DNA from: a virus
DNA length: 64,000 nucleotides
Direction: 5' to 3' (one strand)
Virus record (IMG/VR): IMGVR_UViG_3300018080_000123
Coordinates: 1 to 64,000 of that record
The notes beneath the pieces are model-generated. The model searched no databases. It saw only the letters and a program-made list of their open reading frames with translations, and was not told the DNA's origin. Positions 45,239 to 51,747 of the stretch are shown in pieces; the first letter of the stretch is position 1; each line of letters begins with the position of its first letter. Both the position numbers and the translations under genes were made by a program.

Positions 45239-45526
45239 TCACTCCTCCCAATTCATCGGGGCATTGCTTTCGCACTCAAAAGCATAATCCATAGATTTCG
45301 GACAATCATCATCAAAACAGCAAACGACTTCCCGATAGGTCCCGAAATCATGAGAAAAGCTTTTCACCACAAGCTTGGCATTTTCAGGTTCTGGACCAAG
45401 CTTCTTACGAATTAGATCGATAAACCGACGACATTCCTGGCGAGATTTCATCTCGTAATCTTCATCTCCAAGCTGAGCACACAGCTCGTCCCCTGGAGCA
45501 GGTCCTATCTCAACAAAATCTTTCAT
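45239..45526 (-). CDS. Conserved phage hypothetical protein, 95 aa
   Basis: 'IGPAPGDELCAQLGDEDYEM' and 'ECRRFIDLIRKKLGPEPENA', then 'SFSHDFGTYREVVCCFDDDC'. I recognise this pattern from uncharacterised proteins of many large phages, always small and soluble. Cys-rich, possibly metal-binding. The ribosome site is GGAGGAGG. Function unknown. Confidence 0.7.
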   Translation of the reverse strand: MKDFVEIGPAPGDELCAQLGDEDYEMKSRQECRRFIDLIRKKLGPEPENAKLVVKSFSHDFGTYREVVCCFDDDCPKSMDYAFECESNAPMNWEE

Positions 45527-45560
45527 ATATCCTCCTCCTCTATCTTAATTATATCCTATC

Positions 45561-45863
45561 TCAAGAGAAAGATCCAGCTAAAAGTACATAGATTACAAAG
45601 CTGTTCCACAGTATAATCGCCCCATGCAAAACCCCAAGGATTCCAAGAGCGTAGACAGCTTTAGGGTAGTATTTGGCCGTTAGTCCTAAAATTGCTACTA
45701 CCCAGCAAAATAATAGTAACAAAGCCCAATCAACCCCTATTAGCCTCATCAGATAATTCGCTATTGGATTGGCCTCGCTCCCACCCATGCCTAGCGCAAT
45801 TCGCGTTAAATACACATCAAGAAACTTAAGCATTATGTTGAGAGCTAATAGTTGTTTGATCAT
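45561..45863 (-). CDS. DUF5658-like membrane protein, 100 aa
   Basis: Three hydrophobic segments (near 1-20, 42-65 and 70-97). The motif 'LDVYLTRIALGMGGSEANPI' is the hallmark of DUF5658-like membrane proteins with N-P at the second helix. A holin-type role cannot be excluded, but the lysis genes lie elsewhere. It is the first gene after the structured RNA at 45882-46009. Confidence 0.65.
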   Translation of the reverse strand: MIKQLLALNIMLKFLDVYLTRIALGMGGSEANPIANYLMRLIGVDWALLLLFCWVVAILGLTAKYYPKAVYALGILGVLHGAIILWNSFVIYVLLAGSFS

Positions 45864-45881
45864 TCCCTTTCCTTTTTCTGT

Positions 45882-46009
45882 GTACTCGGCCCGATGGACG
45901 TGTTAGGACGGCCATCGGGTGGACGTATTCGCAGAGGCCATAGAGAGTGGCGGTTTTCTATGGCTTACCCTAACACCTAACCGTCCGATCCGCCTACAGA
46001 CCCGAGCAC
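45882..46009 (-). ncRNA. Structured RNA candidate with two possible pseudoknots
   Basis: The 169-nt gap between the PRPP synthetase and the DUF5658-like gene has no gene but a closed multi-stem design. Outer stem: 45882-45889 with 46002-46009 (8 bp; the only mismatch on the plus strand becomes a G-U pair in minus-strand RNA). Hairpin 1: 45890-45897/45912-45919, perfect 8 bp. Hairpin 2: 45937-45944/45957-45964, perfect 8 bp. Loop 1 (45900-45907) pairs with 45969-45976 (8 bp), or its 3' half (45906-45911) with 45981-45986 (6 bp), so two states are possible. Loop 2 (45949-45953) pairs with 45990-45994 (5 bp). I know no RNA family that fits. It could be a free ncRNA or a leader of the gene at 45863. 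Confidence 0.55.
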
Positions 46010-46032
46010 TATATTTGAGCACACGCCTCCGC

Positions 46033-47001
46033 TTATTTATAGTCATACAAATCACCTATTGATGTATCGGTATGGACACACGAAATCGCCTGAGCAAGAA
46101 GTCTAGCTACCGATATAATCTGAATCTTATCAGAGTTTTCGATTCGTTCTTCAAGCTTAATTGTATCGGTTATAATTAATTCTGTTAATGATTCGGACCG
46201 TTCTATTCTATCCATTGTCCATCCGGAAAGTACCGGATGGGTAACTGCTGCCCTTACATCTTCCGCTCCTTTTTCTTTCAACACGTCGGCCGCTAAAAGC
46301 AGCGTTCCGGCCGTATCACACATATCATCAAGAATAAAAATATCTCTTCCCTTCACATCTCCAATAATCTCCATCGTCTCAATTTTATTATGCTCATTCC
46401 GCCTCTTACTCATCACCGCCAAAGGGACACCTAAATGTTTAGCAAATATGTGAGCCCTCCCCGCGCCTCCAGCATCTGGCGAAACAATTGTAAGCTTATC
46501 GTCCCATGAATAGCGCTCTTCAATGTATTGAACAAATAATGGGCCGGCTAAAAGATGATCAACTGGAATGTTGAAGAAACCTTGGATTTGCGGTGAATGA
46601 AGATCAATAGTAATCACTCGATCTGCTCCTGAAACCGTGATCAGATCTGCTACTAATTTAGCTGTGATAGCTGTTCGAGGGGAAGTCTTGCGATCTTGTC
46701 TTGCATACCCGAAGTAAGGAATTACAGCCGTCACTCTACCAGCTGAAGCTCTCTTTAGGGCATCGATTATGATTAGAAGCTCCATTAAGGTTTCATTGGC
46801 AGGCGAGCTAGTGGATTGAACAACGAACACATCCTCTCCTCTCACGCTTTCCTCTACCTTTACAAATAACTCTTTGTCGTCGAAGCGCCTTCCCGACATC
46901 TGGCCCAGAGTAACGCAACGACTAAGCAAAACGCTCAAATCCACAACTACACCGCTAGCAAGACTCATGGAAGCAGTTCCACAGAAAACTTTGATACCCA
47001 T
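46033..47001 (-). CDS. prs: Ribose-phosphate pyrophosphokinase (PRPP synthetase)
   Basis: 322 residues, the usual length. Family motifs are intact: 'VIPYFGYARQDRKTSPR' (95-111), 'ITIDLHSPQIQGFFNIP' (130-146), 'VSPDAGGAGRA' (173-183) and the PRPP-binding loop 'ILDDMCDTAGTL' (223-234). It makes PRPP from ribose 5-phosphate and ATP, feeding nucleotide and NAD synthesis. Phages that carry prs often pair it with a nicotinamide phosphoribosyltransferase for NAD salvage; no such gene is in this window. Its neighbour in the operon is a radical SAM enzyme. Confidence 0.92.
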   Translation of the reverse strand: MGIKVFCGTASMSLASGVVVDLSVLLSRCVTLGQMSGRRFDDKELFVKVEESVRGEDVFVVQSTSSPANETLMELLIIIDALKRASAGRVTAVIPYFGYARQDRKTSPRTAITAKLVADLITVSGADRVITIDLHSPQIQGFFNIPVDHLLAGPLFVQYIEERYSWDDKLTIVSPDAGGAGRAHIFAKHLGVPLAVMSKRRNEHNKIETMEIIGDVKGRDIFILDDMCDTAGTLLLAADVLKEKGAEDVRAAVTHPVLSGWTMDRIERSESLTELIITDTIKLEERIENSDKIQIISVARLLAQAISCVHTDTSIGDLYDYK

Positions 47002-47010
47002 TTCTTCTCC

Positions 47011-47835
47011 TCAAAAAATAATACTTGCCGGAGTATCCCAGCTTGTATACATATGTCCATCTTCAGCAAAAATCAAGCTTCGGATATCATTTGTTCTATT
47101 ACAGCTTTGCATACACGTGTCAATATGCATCACCGAAATTCCTTCGTAATCATAGACGCGCCCGCCATGGACCATCTCGCGCACCAAATCAAGACCTGCC
47201 TCATTCATTTGCTCTACATATTTATAATACAAGCTTTGTGGGGCAAATTTTTCAATCCACCCTCTAGTCCCCCAACCTCCCGACATACGTTGAGGACACA
47301 TAATTCGTCGCAACGAGAATTGTCTAACCTTTGTTCGCTTACACTCCTCAATCATTCTTTGAAAAGTATCCTGAGCATTAAGAATGCTCGTTACATTCAT
47401 CGCCACTCTAACTGTTATTCCTTCCTTATCGAGATAGTCAAACAACTTCTCGAACTTCTGAAAGTCATTCATACAATCAAACGAGAAAGCAACAACATTG
47501 AACTTGAGGTCGCTAAACTGCGTAAGAAATTTAACATCATTCTCCTCGAATCGATTCAAGAGACGAAGTCCGTTTGTTTGGACTTCGAGAGGAAAATCGT
47601 TGAACTGAGTGGTAAAATAGAACAAATCATCCCAGTTCATAAAAGGCTCGCCCTTGCCAGTAATCAAAACACACGCCACACCGGCAAGCTTAGCCATCAT
47701 ACGAACCTTACGAATATTTACGCCCATACGATAGATGTTAGGCGTAACTTCTGGAGTCATATTACTTACGCAATATGCACACTTCTTATCACATCCCTTA
47801 TTCGGCAGACAAATCGTCAGACTTTGCGCCTTCAT
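47011..47835 (-). CDS. Radical SAM enzyme
   Basis: 274 residues. The [4Fe-4S] motif is C-x3-C-x2-C at Cys15, Cys19 and Cys22 (NKGCDKKCAYC). 'LITGKGEPFMNWDD' (58-70) gives the GGE-like SAM-binding strand, and 'PLEVQTNGLRLLNRF' follows. A later cluster 'IDTCMQSCNRTND' could hold an auxiliary cluster or substrate. The family is not obvious: the spacing excludes QueE-type CX14C. With PRPP synthetase beside it, a nucleotide or cofactor substrate is a reasonable guess. Confidence 0.8.
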   Translation of the reverse strand: MKAQSLTICLPNKGCDKKCAYCVSNMTPEVTPNIYRMGVNIRKVRMMAKLAGVACVLITGKGEPFMNWDDLFYFTTQFNDFPLEVQTNGLRLLNRFEENDVKFLTQFSDLKFNVVAFSFDCMNDFQKFEKLFDYLDKEGITVRVAMNVTSILNAQDTFQRMIEECKRTKVRQFSLRRIMCPQRMSGGWGTRGWIEKFAPQSLYYKYVEQMNEAGLDLVREMVHGGRVYDYEGISVMHIDTCMQSCNRTNDIRSLIFAEDGHMYTSWDTPASIIF

Positions 47836-48313
47836 TTTTCTCCTCCTCGATAACAGTATCAGTCAATAGATCAAGCTTAACGATCCGAATCTTATTCATA
47901 TCTTTGGCCCCATATCGCGTATAATCTCTTCCTCCGTCAATCATTGCTTCGTTTGGGCACCCACAAGTGTGATAATGGTGTCGGCAGACGCTATATAATA
48001 CCACATCACACTCCAAACAATGAATAGCATTCTGATAGCGATATTTTTCCATTTCATCTTTATCCATTCCGCCTACAACTAGATGTCCAGGAGCATCCTC
48101 ATCTAGTCCAATAAAAGTGTACGGATACTCCATGAACAAGAGCATGTAATCTTTATGATTCTTCTCACGATTAGGATTCGCATTATGATAAACAGCAACA
48201 GGTCTATCCCAATTACGAACGCTGAATTCATTGATGAAGGTCAAGTCCCCTTCAAACTTCTCATAGACCTTTTTGTGATTAAAACCATACCAGTCTATCT
48301 TCTTAACTTTCAC
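47798..48313 (-). CDS. Zinc-binding protein, DUF7695-like C-terminus
   Basis: 171 residues from a GTG behind GAGGAA. Residues 95-135 hold 'CLECDVVLYSVCRHHYHTCG', then CPNEAMIDGGRDYTRYG, the C-x2-C ... H-x-C-x-C ... IDGGxDYxR layout of small phage proteins of DUF7695 type. Here it is extended by an N-terminal domain of 90 residues ('KKVYEKFEGDLTFINEFSV', 'YPYTFIGLDEDAPGHL'). Probably structural zinc. Function unknown. Overlaps the radical SAM gene by 38 nt. Confidence 0.65.
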   Translation of the reverse strand: MKVKKIDWYGFNHKKVYEKFEGDLTFINEFSVRNWDRPVAVYHNANPNREKNHKDYMLLFMEYPYTFIGLDEDAPGHLVVGGMDKDEMEKYRYQNAIHCLECDVVLYSVCRHHYHTCGCPNEAMIDGGRDYTRYGAKDMNKIRIVKLDLLTDTVIEEEKNEGAKSDDLSAE

Positions 48314-48621
48314 CAGCGTTCCTCCTCATATTTGTTAATTTCCTCAAGCTTATATTTCTCCTTCAACCACTCTTCAACCAGCTCTTTGAGAGTAAACAGC
48401 TCGCTAAAGGCCTGGACAATCTTGCGGGCCTTTTCAACAACATCTCTTTGATTATTTTTCAGCTCATTGATCTGTAGCTCAAGGCGTCCAATTTTGGCAT
48501 CTTTATTCTTAACCTGACGCTCGAGTGTGATAAGCTGCTTCTTTACATCTTTTTTAAGCTGGGCTTCAATCTCGGCATATGTTTCGGCCGGAACCGATAC
48601 CTTGACTGTCTTAGCCTTCAT
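48310..48621 (-). CDS. Coiled-coil protein, 103 aa
   Basis: I start at the ATG at 48621 with GGAGGGGGAG upstream; an earlier ATG lacks a site. The protein begins with a short strand (AKTVKVSVPAETYAEIEAQ) and then a long helix 'LKKDVKKQLITLERQVKNKD' up to residue 75. This could bind nucleic acid or act as a phage adaptor. No family. Confidence 0.65.
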   Translation of the reverse strand: MKAKTVKVSVPAETYAEIEAQLKKDVKKQLITLERQVKNKDAKIGRLELQINELKNNQRDVVEKARKIVQAFSELFTLKELVEEWLKEKYKLEEINKYEEERW

Positions 48622-48832
48622 TATTCTCCCCCTCCAAGTATCTACCATTTAAGGTTTCCTCCTGCTGTAAATCTTGTTCTGCTAATTGAAGAGCAGTTTC
48701 AAGCGCTTCCTCAGCTCGTGCCAAATATTCATCAACAACATCAAGAGGGCGTGCATAATCAACCTCAGCAATAACTTTCAGGTTTTCCTTAATCTTGGCT
48801 ACCCTTTTTTGATACCACTTGAGTTTTTTCAT
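48611..48832 (-). CDS. Small helical protein, 73 aa
   Basis: 'WYQKRVAKIKENLKVIAEVD' and 'EYLARAEEALETALQLAEQD' indicate two helices. The acidic tail 'QQEETLNGRYLEGENNEG' ends over the next start. GAGGAGG lies upstream. It overlaps the 103-aa gene by 11 nt. Function unknown. Confidence 0.65.
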   Translation of the reverse strand: MKKLKWYQKRVAKIKENLKVIAEVDYARPLDVVDEYLARAEEALETALQLAEQDLQQEETLNGRYLEGENNEG

Positions 48833-48914
48833 TTTTAAGCCCTCCTCGCCGGCCTAATATCTCGAATGGAAAATCTAAATCTATCATACCGACTCTGTGT
48901 TATTGACTTCTCAA

Positions 48915-48987
48915 CTCCGGGGATAGGATTCGAACCTATATATTTCTGATTAACAGTCAGACTCATTGCCAGTTATGATACCCCGGA
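48915..48987 (-). tRNA. tRNA-Asn (GTT)
   Basis: A clean cloverleaf: acceptor TCCGGGG/CCCCGGA, D-stem TCAT/ATGA with loop AACTGGCA, anticodon stem TCTGA/TCAGA with loop CTGTTAA (anticodon GTT, positions 48954-48952), a short variable region, and T-arm ATAGG-TTCGAAT-CCTAT. The discriminator is G and CCA is not encoded. The 3' end of the nuclease gene at 48950..49399 runs 38 nt into the tRNA gene. Confidence 0.95.
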
Positions 48988-49399
48988 ATTCAGAAGTCAA
49001 TTCATATTTTTCAGCCCAATTAATCCCCTTTTTTTGATTATTTTTAGGCTTGTTTATTCTCAAAAAAGCTCCATTAGCACTACAAGTTTTAACCGGAATA
49101 ACATAAATATTATCATTCTCTGGACAATATACTGCAAACAAATTGCAGCTATTTTTATAATCCATTTTCTTAGCTCTTTTTCCAGATCCAGAGAAATTAT
49201 AAGTATAAAAATGAATTACTCCTCTTTTTAATCGACCAGTCTTAATCTGAATCTTTAGTAATTTCCCCTCCATATCTGCGATTAGATCATACCTTTGATT
49301 ATCTCCGAATGGAATAGATACAGTTATTCCCAACTCAATAAATCTTGATATAACTTTGGCTTCAGAAATATCGCCAATCTGTTTTGTATTGTTCCTCAT
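48950..49399 (-). CDS. PD-(D/E)XK endonuclease (PF11645-like), ends inside tRNA-Asn
   Basis: 149 residues from the ATG at 49399, which shares ATGA with the previous stop (a GTG four codons earlier is possible). 'KQIGDISEAKVISRFIELGI' (Glu13), then RYDLIAD with Asp38 and 'LLKIQIKTGR' with Q51-x-K53 form the PD-(D/E)XK core with Gln in the last acidic place, as in the I-Ssp6803I-like family of homing endonucleases. 'YNFSGSGKRAKKMDYKNSC' follows the core. The last 12 codons lie inside tRNA-Asn. Homing enzymes of this type often lie next to tRNA genes; no intron is seen here. Confidence 0.8.
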   Translation of the reverse strand: MRNNTKQIGDISEAKVISRFIELGITVSIPFGDNQRYDLIADMEGKLLKIQIKTGRLKRGVIHFYTYNFSGSGKRAKKMDYKNSCNLFAVYCPENDNIYVIPVKTCSANGAFLRINKPKNNQKKGINWAEKYELTSEFRGIITGNESDC

Positions 49400-49602
49400 A
49401 ATATTAACCACTCGCCAGCACTCTCCTCCTTCTCTTCGTCCACCTCAATGCACTCAATTATACAAATTCCCCCTATGAACATATAACTGAGATCAACATC
49501 CCACGAGTTATCAACGGTCGTCCAATAATCATCTTCGCCGAAACGATATCGATATTTCTTCACACAACCCCATGTCGTTGGTACATCGCTCTCGCATCGA
49601 AT
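49396..49602 (-). CDS. Small protein, 68 codons, ATT start or A6 slippage
   Basis: An open frame of 68 codons ('ESDVPTTWGCVKKYRYRFGE', 'DDYWTTVDNSWDVDLSYMF') ends at 49396 in a TGA overlapping the nuclease ATG (ATGA). It has no ATG, GTG or TTG near its beginning. Either it starts at ATT 49602, 7 nt after GAGG, or at the GTG overlapping the previous stop (TAGTG), in which case the run of six A needs one base fewer, giving MRKKIRCES. Coding composition and tight packing make it likely real. Two or three cysteines. Confidence 0.6.
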   Translation of the reverse strand: MRCESDVPTTWGCVKKYRYRFGEDDYWTTVDNSWDVDLSYMFIGGICIIECIEVDEEKEESAGEWLIL

Positions 49603-49614
49603 CTTTTTTCCTCA

Positions 49615-49758
49615 CTAACGCCTACGGCGCCTATCTGGAATAAGCTGAATCAAGAATAAAAGACACGCTGCGATTCCTACGCCCATTTTGTCTCCAAAAC
49701 AATACCCGATAATCAAACCGAGAACGATAATTGCGACTCCAGTTGGATTCCAATTCAT
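49615..49758 (-). CDS. Small membrane protein, 47 aa
   Basis: ATG at 49758 with GAGGAGG upstream, overlapping the previous stop as ATGA. The protein has two short hydrophobic stretches, 'GVAIIVLGLIIGYCFG' and 'GVGIAACLLFLIQLIP', and ends in five arginines (DRRRRR). That end suggests an anchored protein with the C-terminus inside. Phage small membrane proteins can be holin-like or inhibitors; no evidence for either. Confidence 0.7.
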   Translation of the reverse strand: MNWNPTGVAIIVLGLIIGYCFGDKMGVGIAACLLFLIQLIPDRRRRR

Positions 49759-50033
49759 TTGTTTTCCTCCTCGTATTCAATTCTTGTACACCCAGCATTT
49801 GGCATACCGAAATCCTCCAACGGGCCAAACTCATTTTCCCCGAGCATATATCCTTCATAATACAGTTCTCCGTCATCGTCGAACATCTTGAACTTCCTAC
49901 CGCGGGCAGTTATATGATCGTCATCAAAAGGGCATCCATACGGTCCCGAAATTCCAACTGCGTTACAGTTAGTCTTCAGCGGAGCTTTTGAGTCCGCAAT
50001 ATGATCCTTTGTAATAACCCAACCGTATTCCAT
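49755..50033 (-). CDS. Conserved phage protein, 92 aa (ITKDHIAD family)
   Basis: I start at the ATG at 50033 behind GAGGAG. 'YGWVITKDHIADSKAPLKTN' and 'CNAVGISGPYGCPFDDDHIT', then KMFDDDGELYYEGYMLG and a 'FGPLEDFGMPNAGCTRIEYE' end match a common uncharacterised protein of large phages. Rich in Gly, Asp and Pro loops. Likely a small soluble domain; no catalytic motif. Function unknown. Confidence 0.75.
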   Translation of the reverse strand: MEYGWVITKDHIADSKAPLKTNCNAVGISGPYGCPFDDDHITARGRKFKMFDDDGELYYEGYMLGENEFGPLEDFGMPNAGCTRIEYEEENK

Positions 50034-50046
50034 CTTTATCTCCTCT

Positions 50047-50235
50047 TTACGCTGCAATTTGCTTTTCTGCAAACCGAGCTGCGTCCGCATAATTGGTAAA
50101 TGTTTTATACTCGCTCTCGATATGTCGATCAACTCTCACATAAAATGTGTGCTCGTTGAGCTTAAGAATCTGGACAAAATGACCGCGGGTGTTCTCGCCT
50201 CTCCAAACCTCTGACTGGTGATAGTTGTTTTTCAT
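50047..50235 (-). CDS. Small hypothetical protein, 62 aa
   Basis: 'VWRGENTRGHFVQILKLNEH' and 'TFYVRVDRHIESEYKTFTNY', then an Ala-rich helix 'ADAARFAEKQIAA'. A compact alpha/beta fold is likely. GGAGG precedes the ATG. Sits between the two named conserved proteins. No family recognised. Confidence 0.6.
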   Translation of the reverse strand: MKNNYHQSEVWRGENTRGHFVQILKLNEHTFYVRVDRHIESEYKTFTNYADAARFAEKQIAA

Positions 50236-50247
50236 AAATCCTCCTCA

Positions 50248-50604
50248 CTAATCAAGCGTGATCTCATCACGCGTTTTAAGCTGAAAATCCCAACCGCTCA
50301 ACACATACGTGTCCTCTTTCTCAACATCTTCGTTCACCTTGCTCCCGACTCGGTTACCACAAAACAGCGAGGTGAAATCCGATCCAACAATCACACCAGG
50401 CATCTCAACAAAAAAATCAGCCCCTGGTTTTTCCTGATAAACTGGATACCAGCCGGGCTGTACTTCAATGTTCGTGTACCACGCCGCTACCTCATAGTAG
50501 CGTGTAAAGACTGTTTCCTCATTCACGTGAAACCAGCCGATGCGCTTAAACTCAACCTCGACCGAATGACCGTCCCGAATAAGCTTGCGAGTGATTTTTT
50601 CCAT
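50248..50604 (-). CDS. Hypothetical protein, 118 aa
   Basis: Beta-rich and aromatic: 'HSVEVEFKRIGWFHVNEETV', 'YYEVAAWYTNIEVQPGWYPV' and 'PGADFFVEMPGVIVGSDFTS'. Starts after GGGGAGG. It is the first gene behind the sigma70-like promoter at 50.63 kb, so it may be expressed early. No family recognised. Confidence 0.65.
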   Translation of the reverse strand: MEKITRKLIRDGHSVEVEFKRIGWFHVNEETVFTRYYEVAAWYTNIEVQPGWYPVYQEKPGADFFVEMPGVIVGSDFTSLFCGNRVGSKVNEDVEKEDTYVLSGWDFQLKTRDEITLD

Positions 50605-50628
50605 TTGATGTCCTCCCCTCTTTCTTAT

Positions 50629-50657
50629 ATTATAGCTGATTTCGCAGAAAAAGGCAA
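50629..50657 (-). promoter_or_regulatory. sigma70-like promoter
   Basis: The minus strand has TTGCCT (50657-50652), 17 nt, then TATAAT (50634-50629). The -35 box matches 4 of 6 and the -10 box 6 of 6. It lies 25 nt ahead of the gene at 50248..50604 and differs from the AT-box promoters of the structural regions, so host-type or early transcription is likely. Confidence 0.65.
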
Positions 50658-50668
50658 GGACTTTTTTG

Positions 50669-50872
50669 TCAAGAATGAATATTTTTTGTGCGATCCTCTA
50701 ACACTGTGATTTCATTAGCTAATTCATCTCTACGTTCTTTGAGCTTAGCTTTGAATTGATCTGAGCTCTTATCTAGCTTAGCACAGCGTCTCGGTATATG
50801 ATTGGGATCATTGAAGAATTTACGAGCTCGCTCCAAAGCACTAACTCTACGTTTTTCTTGGTTTTTCTTCAT
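50669..50872 (-). CDS. Small basic helical protein, 67 aa
   Basis: 'KRRVSALERARKFFNDPNHI' and 'DQFKAKLKERRDELANEITV'. Charged helices without motifs. ATG shares ATGA with the stop of the gene upstream. Possibly nucleic acid binding. Unknown function. Confidence 0.65.
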   Translation of the reverse strand: MKKNQEKRRVSALERARKFFNDPNHIPRRCAKLDKSSDQFKAKLKERRDELANEITVLEDRTKNIHS

Positions 50873-51030
50873 TTCTCATCTCCCTCCTCATAGGTAATAA
50901 GAACCTTAACTTTACCTTGAAACTCGCCAGGGATATCGGGATTATCATCCCACATCTCGCTAATATCTCTTTCCATATCATAGATATCTTCAAAACCGTA
51001 ATATATTTTCTCAAAGAGAATCTTCTTCAT
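50869..51030 (-). CDS. Small acidic protein, 53 aa
   Basis: ATG at 51030 with GGAGAG upstream, overlapping the C39-like gene's stop by 4 nt. 'KILFEKIYYGFEDIYDMERD', then 'MWDDNPDIPGEFQGKVKVLI'. Acidic and soluble. It is too short to place; its packing between two overlaps (ATGA on both sides) supports it as a gene. Confidence 0.65.
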   Translation of the reverse strand: MKKILFEKIYYGFEDIYDMERDISEMWDDNPDIPGEFQGKVKVLITYEEGDEK

Positions 51031-51530
51031 GCTGCTTCTCTCCTCATTATCTTAAACCTGAGAAACCATGCTGACGGCGATTCCAATCGACGCTCTACTA
51101 CATAATGATGTTTGAGGATTTCCGCCATATCGCCCCAGCTTATCTTACTCTCAGCTCTTTTCTCTCCTCCATCTTTATTAACTACAGTATATTCCTTTTT
51201 AGCCGGATCATAATCAACGATCAGAAGATAGTGACTATTATCAAGAGGATCGAGTCTATATGACAAAACAATAATCCCGCCTTCTCTAAGATGATTGTTA
51301 ATATCGAGAATCCCAGGCCAATTTTTACGGGTAGTAGTCATGAGCTTAGACATGCTTCTAATGGCGCTAGTAAAATCATTCCAAGAACAACCGTTAGGAT
51401 AGGTGCATTTACAAAGTCTTTGAAAGCGTTTTAGATCTTTATAGGTATACTTAAATCCGGCCCACTTGAGCGCATTAATCAAAGCAACCGGCCCGCAACT
51501 GTAGGTGTCTTTTTGCTTAATATACCTCAT
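51027..51530 (-). CDS. C39-like cysteine protease domain protein
   Basis: 167 residues. 'RYIKQKDTYSCGPVALINAL' places Cys12 in the C39 motif (x-C-G-P-x-A-L-x-N-A-L), and 'LDNSHYLLIVDYDPAKKEYT' gives His100 and Asp108, with the later 'VVNKDGGEKRA' strand. This is the papain-like fold of peptidase C39 domains that process leader peptides or peptidoglycan-linked substrates. No transporter is attached. A stand-alone C39 domain in a phage may act on host peptides; that is inference. Confidence 0.75.
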   Translation of the reverse strand: MRYIKQKDTYSCGPVALINALKWAGFKYTYKDLKRFQRLCKCTYPNGCSWNDFTSAIRSMSKLMTTTRKNWPGILDINNHLREGGIIVLSYRLDPLDNSHYLLIVDYDPAKKEYTVVNKDGGEKRAESKISWGDMAEILKHHYVVERRLESPSAWFLRFKIMRREAA

Positions 51531-51747
51531 TATCTTTCCTCAGTTTTTCTAGTATTTTTTGTTTGGCCTTTTCATCAAATTTGGGCTTTGTACATTGATC
51601 TCTCATGAAGAGGCGATAGCACTCCGGACTGCAAAGGTGTAATATTCCCACCTGAGTTTTAAGATGCACAAATCCTTTAGGCAATGGCTTAAAAGATGTC
51701 ACCATTTTTTTACACCAATCGCATTCATACCCCTCGCCTTTAATCAT
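51517..51747 (-). CDS. Zinc-ribbon protein, 76 aa
   Basis: Start at the ATG at 51747 (ATGA overlap with the preceding stop). 'CDWCKKM' and, 28 residues later, 'LHLCSPECYRLFMRD' form a four-cysteine zinc site of the treble-clef or ribbon type. Likely DNA or RNA contact. No named family. Confidence 0.65.
   Translation of the reverse strand: MIKGEGYECDWCKKMVTSFKPLPKGFVHLKTQVGILHLCSPECYRLFMRDQCTKPKFDEKAKQKILEKLRKDNEVY

Noticed and set aside
45882-46009. HDV, twister or other self-cleaving ribozyme; ykkC or 6S RNA
   Set aside because: The double-loop pairing recalls such folds and CCTAACAC is seen, but the conserved core sequences of these families are not found.
47053-47853. Plus-strand frame of 266 codons
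   Set aside because: It is antisense to the radical SAM gene, which has intact motifs and a ribosome site; the plus-strand frame shows none.
49631-49876. Minus-strand frame of 81 codons
   Set aside because: It is a shadow of the 92-aa and 47-aa genes, which both have ribosome sites and ATGA overlap.
50218-50709. Plus-strand frame of 163 codons
   Set aside because: It crosses the minus-strand genes and the promoter at 50.63 kb and has no coding features.
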